A stretch of 7,243 nt of DNA from Candidatus Omnitrophota bacterium (lineage in GTDB: Bacteria > Omnitrophota > Gorgyraeia > Pluralincolimonadales > Pluralincolimonadaceae): positions 1 to 7,243 of the forward strand of contig JAQTVK010000047.1 in the NCBI GenBank assembly GCA_028706795.1, in the 5' to 3' direction. The notes beneath the pieces are model-generated. The model was given only the letters and a program-made list of their open reading frames with translations. It was not told the origin of the DNA and searched no databases. Positions 1-6,271 of the stretch are shown piece by piece. Within the stretch, counting starts at the first letter, position 1. Each line of letters starts with the position of its first letter. A program made the translations under genes and the position numbers.

Positions 1-949
1 TATCGGTAGCGACGAGCACCTTGTATTTGCCCGATTTGAAACCGCTGAGCGCCTCGCGGCGCTGGCCAAGGGAACGGTCTGAATGTATCTCGGCCGCGCT
101 GTGCCCCATATCCCTTATTGAGTGCGCTATCTTCCTCGCGTTATGCTTGGTGCGGGAAAATAACAGTACCGCGCCGTGGTATTGGGCGAGCAGTTTACGG
201 AGGAGCTGGGATTTTGCGTCTTTCCTGACAATGAATAATTCCTGCGTCACGTGCTCGGCCGCCGTCCCTGAAGGGGCGATCTCTATGCTCACGGGGAGTT
301 TCATATACTTGGCGGCTATAACCATTACTTCCCTGGGTATAGTCGCGGAAAAGAGCATCGTCTGCCTTTCCTTCGGTACGAAACGCAGGATCCTGTCGAC
401 CTGCGGCGCGAATCCCATATCCAGCATGCGGTCCGCCTCATCGAGGACAAGCATCACTACCCCGCCGAGCGATACGTTGCGCTGTTCGACATGGTCGATA
501 AGCCTGCCCGGCGTAGCGATGATAATGCGCGGCGCTTTGCGCAGGGACTGTATCTGTTCGTGCATGGAGGCGCCGCCTATAAGGCATGCCGTCCTCATCC
601 CGAACGGCCGCGCTATCGCCTGGAAGGCATCATCTATCTGTATGGCCAACTCCCTCGTAGGGGCAAGCACCAGCCCGGACCCCTTCTTCTGCGCGAGGTT
701 CTGTACCATGGGGATGGCGAATGAATGGGTCTTGCCTGTGCCGGTCTGCGCGACGCCGACTATATCCTTGCCCTGTATAGCTATAGGGATAGCTTTCAGC
801 TGGATAGGCGTCGGCACCTTGAACTTTATCCGTTCGAGGATATCGAGGATCTTAGGTGCGATGCCCAGGCCGTAGAAACCGTCAGCGGCATGGTTATTGG
901 CCGGTTGCGGCAGGTCCTTATCGTTTATTTTATGCGTCATCATGACCAT
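1..949 (-). CDS. DEAD-box ATP-dependent RNA helicase (3' end beyond window)
   Basis: ATP-dependent RNA helicase of superfamily 2, expected to act in the cytoplasm on RNA unwinding (ribosome assembly, mRNA turnover or cold adaptation). 316 residues are visible; the frame has no stop and runs off the left edge. Motifs in order: Q motif VPTPIQ (45-50), motif I AQTGTGKT (67-74), Ia PTRELA (97-102), GG (125-126), Ib TPGR (146-149), II DEAD (170-173), III SAT (201-203), IV LLFSRTK (262-268), and the start of V, VATD (313-316). The first RecA lobe is complete and the second is cut before motif VI. Organisation resembles the RhlE/SrmB-like group, but the subfamily is not settled. Start: ATGs at 949, 943 and 940 share the frame. 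AAAGGA (953-958) sits 3, 9 and 12 nt from them, so 943 has the best spacing, while 949 forms a TAATG overlap with the upstream small ORF. Last gene of an apparent operon. Confidence 0.96.
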   Translation of the reverse strand, partial: MVMMTHKINDKDLPQPANNHAADGFYGLGIAPKILDILERIKFKVPTPIQLKAIPIAIQGKDIVGVAQTGTGKTHSFAIPMVQNLAQKKGSGLVLAPTRELAIQIDDAFQAIARPFGMRTACLIGGASMHEQIQSLRKAPRIIIATPGRLIDHVEQRNVSLGGVVMLVLDEADRMLDMGFAPQVDRILRFVPKERQTMLFSATIPREVMVIAAKYMKLPVSIEIAPSGTAAEHVTQELFIVRKDAKSQLLRKLLAQYHGAVLLFSRTKHNARKIAHSIRDMGHSAAEIHSDRSLGQRREALSGFKSGKYKVLVATD

Positions 950-1089
950 TAATCCTTTGATCTGCGGTCTTGAGGTACCTGGCCGAGATGGACATGACAG
1001 TAGCCCTCATGATTGTAGATGCTCAAGATCTGCTTACAGTGCAGGTATTTACATTTCCTGCCTTTAGATGAAGTCCTTACTTTTTTGAT
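949..1089 (-). CDS. 46-residue zinc-finger-like small protein with an apparent ATC start
   Basis: Short ORF, probably missed by standard gene callers because it has no usable ATG, GTG or TTG. The only TTG in frame (1024-1026) would delete the first two cysteines, and TAA (1099-1101) closes the frame upstream. AAGGAG (1095-1100) lies exactly 5 nt before ATC (1087-1089), the same motif and spacing as the glucanase gene start at 6019. Read from ATC the product begins (M)KKVRTSSKGRKC, a typical bacterial N-terminus. C13-x4-C18-x12-C31-x2-H34 could bind one zinc ion; the core is KCKYLHCKQILSIYNHEGYC. The C-terminus is basic. Its stop overlaps the first helicase ATG by one base, and it starts 18 nt after the radical SAM stop, so it sits in the middle of a three-gene operon. 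An RNA- or ribosome-associated role beside the helicase is inference. The real start may be an ATG lost by mutation or sequencing error. Confidence 0.75.
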   Translation of the reverse strand: MKKVRTSSKGRKCKYLHCKQILSIYNHEGYCHVHLGQVPQDRRSKD

Positions 1090-1094
1090 ATGTA

Positions 1095-1100
1095 CTCCTT
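1095..1100 (-). promoter_or_regulatory. Shine-Dalgarno site that sets the ATC start
   Basis: AAGGAG on the minus strand, 7 nt after the radical SAM stop and 5 nt before ATC at 1087-1089. No ATG, GTG or TTG lies within the next 20 nt in the small ORF's frame, so this site points to ATC as the initiation codon. The glucanase gene uses the identical AAGGAG with 5-nt spacing before a normal ATG. Confidence 0.7.
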
Positions 1101-1107
1101 ATGTTGA

Positions 1108-2553
1108 TCAAGCCCTGTTAACTACAAACGTCCTCTTAAGCGAATCCATAAGCCTGCCCCTCTTTATCTCCCTCGCGAAGACGCCGGTAAGCAGGCGTGG
1201 TATTACGCAAATGAACGAAATGACCTCCCTGAAGGTCAAAACCCTGTTTTGGAAGGCACCCTTCAGGAATATCTTAAAATAGCGCTGCGGGGTGTAGAAA
1301 GAAAACTTTATCGTCCTGCCTATATTCTTCAGCGCCGGATAGTCGTATGTGTCGGAATAAAGCTCTCCCTTTTCGGTAATATGGTAGCCGGGTGTCTTCT
1401 CCGCCAACTCCCTTATCGGGGAATATTTCTCTATTCTTAGTTTGTTGCAGGTGATAAAATCCAAGCCTAACTCTTTGGCGAATTCGGGTATGTAGAGCAT
1501 CTCCTCTTTAGTCTCGCCTATATTGCCGTAGATAAAATAACCGTTGTAGAAGATCGGGTATTTCGTCAACACCTTGAACGCTTCCCTGACCGTGGCGGAA
1601 TCAAAACCCTTGTTAAGCTGCGTTAATATACGGTCGTGGGGGGACTCTATGCCGACCAGTAACGCTTTGAAACCCGCCTTGACCATTTTCCCCAGCAGCC
1701 GTGGGTGCTTGAATAATTCGATGCGGGCTTGGGCGATAAAGCGTTTCTTTATCTTGCGCTTGATTATCTCGTCGCATATCTTCTCCGCCCTGCCGGCATC
1801 GGCAAAAAGGTTGTCGTCGCTGAACAGGACTATCTTGGCGGTTATCCCTTCCAGTTCCTTGATAACTGAGTCGACGCTGCGCGCAGTATAAGTCCGTCTT
1901 TGGCCGAGGGGGTTCATACTGAATGTGCAGAATTTGCAATTGTGGGGACAGCCCCTAGCGGAGAGGATAGAATCAAAGGTAAGGTTCATCATCTCGATCC
2001 CGTTCACGGCAAGGCTGTATTTATTGTTCCTTAAAGCGCGGTGCGGGGCAGGCATATCCTCTATATTGAGCAGGGGCCTGTTCTTATTATGGACCACGAC
2101 TCCCTTTTCCACGTAAGAGATGCCGAGGATGTCTTTCGGGGGAAGCCCTTTTAATATCTCCCGTATCGTCTCTTCGCCTTCCCCGCGGACGATGATATTA
2201 AGGTTCGGGCAGATATTGAAAAGCTCATCCGCCATCTCCGTCGCCTTGTACCCGCCCACGACCAGCGGTATATTGCCCGGGATGCGGTTAAGGAGGTTGC
2301 ATATCTCCTTGAATTGGCGGTCCCAGCCGATAGTTACGCAGACGATATCGATCTCTTTTGCTATAAAATCCAGCAATTTAATAGGATTGGACAGCTCTTT
2401 TTCGTACCTAAGATCGATAAGCGTCAGCTTCTCGACAAGCCCTTCCGCGCTGCTCGCGACATACTCGAGCCCGGTAGGCGGAAAGAGCTTCATGACGCTC
2501 GTATTGCTGCTTTCGATATAGGGATTCAGGAATAAGGCGTGCTTGTATTTCAC
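1108..2553 (-). CDS. B12-binding-domain radical SAM protein
   Basis: 481-residue cytoplasmic iron-sulfur enzyme. The N-terminal part (about 5-135) has the Rossmann-like layout of cobalamin-binding domains in class B radical SAM proteins: ALFLNPY near the start, FPPTGLEYVASS (24-35), and VVGGYKATEMADEL (98-111) followed by IVRGEGEE (121-128). I do not see the DxHxxG cobalamin lower-ligand motif, which is common in this class. The radical SAM core follows, with the 4Fe-4S motif C202-x3-C206-x2-C209 (GCPHNCKFC), SDDNLF (245-250) and VGIESP (300-305). The C-terminal 100 residues are basic and include a hydrophobic stretch (about 445-459). This class includes methylases and ring-forming or lipid-modifying enzymes; the substrate cannot be read from sequence. 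The start is GTG at 2553, because the next Met (residue 21) would remove the first beta strand. There is no Shine-Dalgarno; the transcript is probably leaderless. First gene of the operon with the zinc-finger ORF and helicase. Confidence 0.93.
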   Translation of the reverse strand: MKYKHALFLNPYIESSNTSVMKLFPPTGLEYVASSAEGLVEKLTLIDLRYEKELSNPIKLLDFIAKEIDIVCVTIGWDRQFKEICNLLNRIPGNIPLVVGGYKATEMADELFNICPNLNIIVRGEGEETIREILKGLPPKDILGISYVEKGVVVHNKNRPLLNIEDMPAPHRALRNNKYSLAVNGIEMMNLTFDSILSARGCPHNCKFCTFSMNPLGQRRTYTARSVDSVIKELEGITAKIVLFSDDNLFADAGRAEKICDEIIKRKIKKRFIAQARIELFKHPRLLGKMVKAGFKALLVGIESPHDRILTQLNKGFDSATVREAFKVLTKYPIFYNGYFIYGNIGETKEEMLYIPEFAKELGLDFITCNKLRIEKYSPIRELAEKTPGYHITEKGELYSDTYDYPALKNIGRTIKFSFYTPQRYFKIFLKGAFQNRVLTFREVISFICVIPRLLTGVFAREIKRGRLMDSLKRTFVVNRA

Positions 2554-2559
2554 GGGGAT

Positions 2560-2568
2560 ATTATAACA
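2560..2568 (-). promoter_or_regulatory. Extended -10 promoter giving a leaderless radical SAM transcript
   Basis: Minus strand TGT-TATAAT: a perfect -10 (2560-2565) preceded by the TGn extended element (2566-2568). Six bases separate the -10 from the GTG start, so transcription should begin at or next to the G of GTG. The position expected for a -35 (about 2583-2588) is C-rich and does not match, consistent with an extended -10 promoter. No ribosome-binding site fits between it and the GTG. Confidence 0.65.
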
Positions 2569-2590
2569 TAAAATACCCCTTTGGGGGCAT
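2567..2590 (-). terminator. Hairpin terminator after the YkgJ/small-protein operon
   Basis: Minus-strand RNA AUGCCCC-CAAA-GGGGUAU can form a 7-bp stem with one G-U wobble and a 4-nt loop, followed by UUUUAUGUU. The equivalent hairpin on the plus strand would carry an A-C mismatch, so the minus-strand reading is better. It lies 20 nt after the stop of the 51-residue ORF and directly ahead of the radical SAM promoter. The U-run is short, so termination may be partial. Confidence 0.55.
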
Positions 2591-2609
2591 AAATATGGCT
2601 GATGTTCCT

Positions 2610-2765
2610 TTATGCTGCGGGAACGTCTCCTTCTGGAGTTTTCTCGGCATCCGCTTTGGCCTGCATGGCTTTTTTATCCAGCTTGCTCTGCCTTTTCTCT
2701 TCTTTCTTCTTTTTATTCGCCATTTCCCTCTGGTACTTTTTAAACGAATAATTATCTCTTGCCAT
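2610..2765 (-). CDS. 51-residue highly basic conserved-type small protein (MARDNYSF family)
   Basis: Begins MARDNYSFKKYQREMANKKK and continues with a Lys/Glu/Arg-rich stretch (KKKKEEKRQSKLDKK, about 18-32), then an acidic, Ala/Pro-containing tail. It looks like one charged helix with no membrane segment or cysteines. From memory, short proteins starting (M)xRDNYSFKKRQKE occur in various deltaproteobacteria and candidate phyla; their function is unknown to me. The start is supported by GGGGAG three bases before the ATG, inside the 3' end of the YkgJ gene. The ATG lies 14 nt inside the upstream gene in a different frame (ATGGCAAGAGATAA), which suggests translational coupling. Nucleic-acid or ribosome binding is a guess from charge only. 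Confidence 0.8.
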   Translation of the reverse strand: MARDNYSFKKYQREMANKKKKEEKRQSKLDKKAMQAKADAEKTPEGDVPAA

Positions 2766-3117
2766 TATCTCCCCTTTTCTTTTTTATTTTTGGTTTGGCC
2801 CGCAAGCATAAGACGTCCGCAAACGGCGATAATTTCCCTTTTTCATACGGGAATTCTTTGCAATGGGCCGGCTTCAGGCTGTAATCGGCCTTGTGTATAG
2901 AACATAGCCCGGACGGGGTAAGGAAAGAACAGCAGTTATCTTCATAACTTGTCCCGACCCTGTATCCGGAAGGAAAATCCTTATCCTTCTCAAGATGGTA
3001 AAAATCCCCTTTTAGTTTAAGGGATAATATTTTTTTAGCTACTTCAAGGTCTACCCATGCCCCGAAATCACAACAGGAATGCTGTTGTCTGCATTTTAAG
3101 CAGTTGATCTTCTTCAT
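2752..3117 (-). CDS. YkgJ-type CxxCxxCC cysteine-cluster protein (putative Zn/Fe chelating)
   Basis: 121-residue cytoplasmic protein of the YkgJ/PF03692 type, described as a putative zinc- or iron-chelating domain. Visible cysteines are C6-x2-C9, C15-C16, C62-C63, C72, C86 and C104, arranged as in the family: CLKC...CC near the start, a central CCSFL, then GLCSIH and HCKEFP. Length is usual for the compact family members. The C-terminus is a Lys/Arg-rich tail. The biochemical role is unknown; metal binding or iron-sulfur chemistry is the family expectation. The start ATG at 3117 follows a GAAGGGGA ribosome-binding region. It is transcribed from a near-consensus promoter (3147-3175) nearly identical to that of the secreted CBM-like gene at 6823. 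Its 3' end overlaps the next small ORF by 14 nt, so the two form an operon. Confidence 0.9.
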   Translation of the reverse strand: MKKINCLKCRQQHSCCDFGAWVDLEVAKKILSLKLKGDFYHLEKDKDFPSGYRVGTSYEDNCCSFLTPSGLCSIHKADYSLKPAHCKEFPYEKGKLSPFADVLCLRAKPKIKKKRGDNGKR

Positions 3118-3130
3118 TTTTCCCCTTCAA

Positions 3131-3190
3131 TTATTTAATTGGTTTTATTATAAGGCTAATATCTTACTATATCAAGGACTTTGGGGATTA
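3131..3190 (-). repeat. 60-bp promoter repeat, copy upstream of the YkgJ gene
   Basis: Matches 6840-6900 in the same orientation with about seven substitutions and one single-base indel. It spans ATCCCCAAAG upstream of the -35, the -35, spacer, -10 and the first bases of the leader (AAAACCAATTAAATAA). Both copies contain GATAT-AGTAA-GATAT, a direct repeat with a 10-bp period overlapping the -35. Confidence 0.85.
3147..3175 (-). promoter_or_regulatory. Sigma-70 promoter of the YkgJ operon
   Basis: Minus strand TTGATA (3170-3175), 17-nt spacer, TATAAT (3147-3152). The -10 is perfect and the -35 matches 5 of 6. Predicted start of transcription is about 3140, leaving a leader of about 22 nt containing the ribosome-binding site. 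Spacer and flanks match the promoter at 6856-6884 almost base for base. Confidence 0.85.
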
Positions 3191-3220
3191 GGCTGGGGGG
3201 ATGGGATTGCCGGGGTCCTG

Positions 3221-6019
3221 CTATTCTAGAACTATATCATCCAGACATATGGTGCCTGAGGCGGAAGCGTCGCCGGGCGCGACAAAAAACAGGATATTGT
3301 CTATATCCGATAAGTTTATGGAATCAACACTGGTATAATCGAATACCATCCTTGTCCATCCATAGGAATTGGCCGCGCGGCCTTTGCCGAGCTCGGCTTC
3401 GTGGAATGACCTGTCGCGCAGCTTGACCATGATATCGCAGGTCCCGAAGACCCAGAACGCGAGCCTGTTGTGTTTTGTAAAATCGTGCAAAGGATTTGAA
3501 TTGTCGATATAGCCGCCGAAACAGGACCAGGGAAGGCCGTTCTTCGCGTAGGAGACCCTCATCGCCGCGAACCCGCCGTGGCTGGGGTCTTTTGAGCCGG
3601 CCCTCTGGTATACCATAGTACCGTCGCCGTCCCACCAGCCCAGCGAAGCCGCCGGGGACCAGAAATTACCGTCCTCAAAATCCTCGACGGTTACGCTCTT
3701 CCGGTTCTCGAGTTTTATCTGGTCGAGGTATATATTCCCTGACGAAGCCTCGTCGCCCGGGTCCACAAATAAAAGGATGTTGTCTATGGCGGACTTATTG
3801 ACGCCGGTGTTTGCTATGTCGAAAGAGAGGTTATTCCAGGCGGCGGTATTTTTCGCTTTAAAAGTCCCCGCATCCTTCTCCGTTTGCGCTTGGTCGCGCA
3901 ATTTAACCAGTATATTAGCGGAATTATACACCTTTAATGTCAATGTATCGTAGAAACTGAAATCCCGATGCGGGTTCGCAGCGGAGAACCAGGCTCCTGT
4001 CAATGACCACGGATCACCATTCTTGGAATAATTTACCTCCATTGAGACGCGTCCGTCAAAGGCGACCGTGTATGTATTCATGCGCCTGTATACGGTGTTT
4101 CCGTTCGAATCCCACCAGCCGACGGTAGTATCGGGTGTCCAGAAATTCCCGTCTTCAAAATCTTCGAGCACGATATCCGGGGCCGTGTAACCGGAAAAGT
4201 GCGCCCTGGACAGCGAGCGGAGGACATGCTGGTTCTTCATGAAAGTGTTCCATATGAGCCCGCTCATTCCGTTCTCGAACATCAGAAGTATGATGCCCTG
4301 GTCGATCCCGATATAATCGGGGTCATACCAGTTTCTCTCCACGTTGAACGCGTCGATAAACCCGTATGTATTCCAGACCTTGTCACCGTATGTGGCATAA
4401 ATATATTTAAGGCCCGGGAGCGCGATGTCCGGAGCCAGGACGATAGACCCTCCCATACCGGTCGGGGCGATGGTGCCGTCCGCATAATTCCCATAGGCCG
4501 GCCTTGCGCCGTAAGCATTGTAGCCGTCCGGCCCGTCGCAGGCCGTAATGCCCCACATATACTCGCTGTATCCGGAACCCCTATTATCAATGGCGAACCG
4601 TTGGTTTGCCCTGACCCCCTCGATAGAATTCTGCCACCAGTTCACGCCCAAGGCATCGGCTGTATTCCTGAAATCAAACCACGCCTGGGCATATTGGTAA
4701 GTGAAGACCTGTCCGCCCGGCGTGAATGTGAAATCCGGCCCTCCGTAACCGCCCTTTGGCCGGTGGAAGACGTAGAAAGATTCGGCGGGGATCGCATGGG
4801 TGGGAGAGCCGATCGCCAGGAGGTATAATACGATGGCTTCCGAATATACGTTATAATATCCCTGGAAGTTGTCTGGTTCATGCCACGCCTGGCGCATGAG
4901 ACCCAGGTTCGGGTCGTACATCCAATCCCATTCCACCCTCTTGTATATATAATCGGCCAATGCTTTGATGTCTCCGCCGAAATATTCCCCTGCCTGCAAG
5001 GCGCCGGCTATTAAAAGGGCTGTATCGATGGTTGACACTTCGCGGAACGGCGTATCGGAAGGGGTACCGTCCGCTTTCAGGAAGTGGTAGTAGAAACCAT
5101 GCACTCTCGGAGTGCCGACGGCAATAGTTTGAAGGGTCTTCTTCGCGCGGTCATAGCCCTCCCCCCGGGTTATCCATCCCCTCTCCACCCCTACCGTGAG
5201 GGCCGAAAGATAGAAACCGCTCGAGGCGATGCTCATAACGCCGCTCTGCGTCCCGGTGGTTGAAAAGCGATCGAGTGTCAGGCCGCTGGGATATGTGGAT
5301 GCGATAAAATAATCGAATGTCTTACGGGCTATCAGGTCCTTAAAATCGGCATCTGATAGGACGGTCACGGTTATCGCATCGCTCCAGGCGCTGGCAATAC
5401 CGCCCCACTCGGGAAGCTTGTCCCATGCGCGGACACGGTAATAATAAGTGCCTGGTTGTCTCGCAGGTATATTCTCATAATTTACGCGCGGCCAATACTG
5501 CGGGGGGTTTACGGTGGTGAAACCCGGATTCGTGTCCTCTGCCAGCTCGTATATGTAATCCCCGGAACTTTTACTCCAATTTAAAGGAAATGTAAAACTC
5601 GGCATGGGGCGCGATACGGGCGACAACACCGGCATCGGCAATGTCGGCACGGTGATATTGACGACCTGGCTGATATACGTTGTCTGGCCGTTATCGGTCC
5701 TTGTCACATAGTAACTCCATGTGCCTACGCCCGTTGCGGTAAGGCTCTGCATATTGTAATTCCTGCGGACCTCAATGAACGTGTTGCTTCCCGGCGCGTG
5801 CTCGTAAACGGTCATCTGCGGCAGGTTCCGGCCCCAGGATAAAGTGAATGACGTGCTTGTCCCGCCGGGGAGGTTTACTACGTTAGAGATAGTGAGGTTA
5901 AGCTGGATGGGAGCGGCTTCTGCCGGCCCGGGTGCAAATAATAAGATAGAACTCATTGATACGGATAAAACCAGGACAAATAATATCTTCTTCATATTGT
6001 CCCTCGCGCTTCTTTTCAT
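3221..6019 (-). CDS. Secreted multi-module glycoamylase-domain (GH144-like) glycosidase
   Basis: 932-residue exported protein. The signal peptide is MKKILFVLVLS... (9-36), with likely cleavage after AEA. Two Ig/Fn3-like beta domains follow (about 37-124 and 125-221; YYYRVRAWD at 192-200). The catalytic domain (about 223-604) has the glycoamylase PF10091 pattern: FREVSTIDTALL (325-336), YSEAIVLYLLAIGSPTHAIP (392-411), YQYAQAWFDFR (441-451), YSEYMWGITACDGPDGYNAYG (484-504), APTGMGGSIVLAP (518-530) and WYDPDYIGIDQG (564-575). PF10091 covers GH144 endo-beta-1,2-glucanases and domains in cyclic beta-1,2-glucan synthases, so beta-1,2-glucan is the best substrate guess; another glucan is possible. 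Two tandem related modules close the protein (617-771 and 776-932), and no PEP-CTERM or other anchor is seen. Two starts are plausible: 6019 (AAGGAG, 5-nt spacing) and 5995 (GAGGG, 5-nt spacing); the second gives a more normal signal peptide. Confidence 0.93.
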   Translation of the reverse strand: MKRSARDNMKKILFVLVLSVSMSSILLFAPGPAEAAPIQLNLTISNVVNLPGGTSTSFTLSWGRNLPQMTVYEHAPGSNTFIEVRRNYNMQSLTATGVGTWSYYVTRTDNGQTTYISQVVNITVPTLPMPVLSPVSRPMPSFTFPLNWSKSSGDYIYELAEDTNPGFTTVNPPQYWPRVNYENIPARQPGTYYYRVRAWDKLPEWGGIASAWSDAITVTVLSDADFKDLIARKTFDYFIASTYPSGLTLDRFSTTGTQSGVMSIASSGFYLSALTVGVERGWITRGEGYDRAKKTLQTIAVGTPRVHGFYYHFLKADGTPSDTPFREVSTIDTALLIAGALQAGEYFGGDIKALADYIYKRVEWDWMYDPNLGLMRQAWHEPDNFQGYYNVYSEAIVLYLLAIGSPTHAIPAESFYVFHRPKGGYGGPDFTFTPGGQVFTYQYAQAWFDFRNTADALGVNWWQNSIEGVRANQRFAIDNRGSGYSEYMWGITACDGPDGYNAYGARPAYGNYADGTIAPTGMGGSIVLAPDIALPGLKYIYATYGDKVWNTYGFIDAFNVERNWYDPDYIGIDQGIILLMFENGMSGLIWNTFMKNQHVLRSLSRAHFSGYTAPDIVLEDFEDGNFWTPDTTVGWWDSNGNTVYRRMNTYTVAFDGRVSMEVNYSKNGDPWSLTGAWFSAANPHRDFSFYDTLTLKVYNSANILVKLRDQAQTEKDAGTFKAKNTAAWNNLSFDIANTGVNKSAIDNILLFVDPGDEASSGNIYLDQIKLENRKSVTVEDFEDGNFWSPAASLGWWDGDGTMVYQRAGSKDPSHGGFAAMRVSYAKNGLPWSCFGGYIDNSNPLHDFTKHNRLAFWVFGTCDIMVKLRDRSFHEAELGKGRAANSYGWTRMVFDYTSVDSINLSDIDNILFFVAPGDASASGTICLDDIVLE
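3224..3694 (-). repeat. C-terminal module, second copy
   Basis: Encodes residues 776-932 of the glycosidase. Shared with the copy at 3707-4171: EDFEDGNFW.P....GWWD..G..VY.R near the start, YxKNGxPWS in the middle, VKLRD, and S.IDNIL.FV.PGD..SSG.I.LD.I.LE at the end. It looks like a galactose-binding-like (CBM) beta-sandwich; family not assigned. Confidence 0.85.
3707..4171 (-). repeat. C-terminal module, first copy
   Basis: Encodes residues 617-771 of the same protein and aligns over its full length with the copy at 3224-3694. Only the short linker NRKS separates them. Protein similarity is clear, but the DNA has diverged apart from the EDFEDGNFW segment, so the duplication is old rather than recent. 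Confidence 0.85.
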
Positions 6020-6024
6020 TGTTT

Positions 6025-6078
6025 CTCCTTAATATTGCCCCTGTGGGCATAGTTTAACACACAACACCTTTCTTTCAA
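6025..6078 (-). promoter_or_regulatory. Probable promoter, leader hairpin and ribosome-binding site of the glycosidase gene
   Basis: TTGAAA (6073-6078), 16-nt spacer, TAAACT (6051-6056) is a moderate sigma-70 match. The predicted transcript begins close to a small perfect stem-loop, UGCCC-ACAG-GGGCA (6036-6049), followed by AAGGAG (6025-6030) 5 nt before ATG. The hairpin is only five base pairs; it may protect the 5' end or modulate access to the ribosome-binding site. The promoter is much weaker by eye than those at 3147 and 6856. Confidence 0.4.
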
Positions 6079-6106
6079 GAGAAATTTATTGCTTTTTTAA
6101 GGGAAT

Positions 6107-6259
6107 TTATTTACCGTATAGCAGGATATAGTGGCGAGTTAGATATAAAAGAAAAGAATCTCCTGCTGACAGATCTTCTTCGACTCTCTTGGCACCTCCT
6201 ACAAAAACATCCCCTTTGAGATCATGATTCTCGACTCCCAATTTTACATATATATCCAT
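6107..6259 (-). CDS. Doubtful 50-codon ORF, possible gene remnant
   Basis: Begins 12 nt after the stop of the secreted CBM-like gene and in the same frame as it. Product starts MDIYVKLGVENHDLKGDVFV and ends LTRHYILLYGK. Alternating hydrophobic and polar residues recall beta strands, as in the tail of an outer-membrane or secreted beta protein. There is no ribosome-binding site before the ATG and I recognise no family. It may be noncoding, or the decayed 3' end of a former gene. It occupies most of the 250-nt gap between two secreted-protein genes; the rest of the gap is the glycosidase promoter and leader. Confidence 0.22.
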   Translation of the reverse strand: MDIYVKLGVENHDLKGDVFVGGAKRVEEDLSAGDSFLLYLTRHYILLYGK

Positions 6260-6271
6260 AGCGTTAAATCG

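Noticed and set aside
21..875. Long plus-strand ORF of 284 codons
   Set aside because: It is antisense to the DEAD-box helicase, whose motifs are complete and in order. The plus-strand product has no recognisable domain.
2595..2900. Plus-strand ORF with hydrophobic, membrane-like stretches
   Set aside because: The Phe/Leu-rich runs are the complement of the Lys/Glu-rich codons of the 51-residue minus-strand protein.
3191..3220. C-rich stretch after the glycosidase stop considered as a terminator
   Set aside because: It forms no stem and has no T-run; I see no intrinsic terminator for the glycosidase gene.
4199..4828. Plus-strand ORF of 209 codons inside the glycosidase gene
   Set aside because: It is antisense to the conserved catalytic domain, has no ribosome-binding site and resembles no family.
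6031..6041. ATATTGCCCCT shared with the promoter repeat at 6840-6900, in opposite orientation relative to the gene
   Set aside because: An 11-base match on either strand is expected by chance several times in 7 kb.
6222..6237. Near-palindrome around ATCATGAT
   Set aside because: The outer arms are offset by one base and there is no T-run, so it is neither a good terminator nor a convincing operator.
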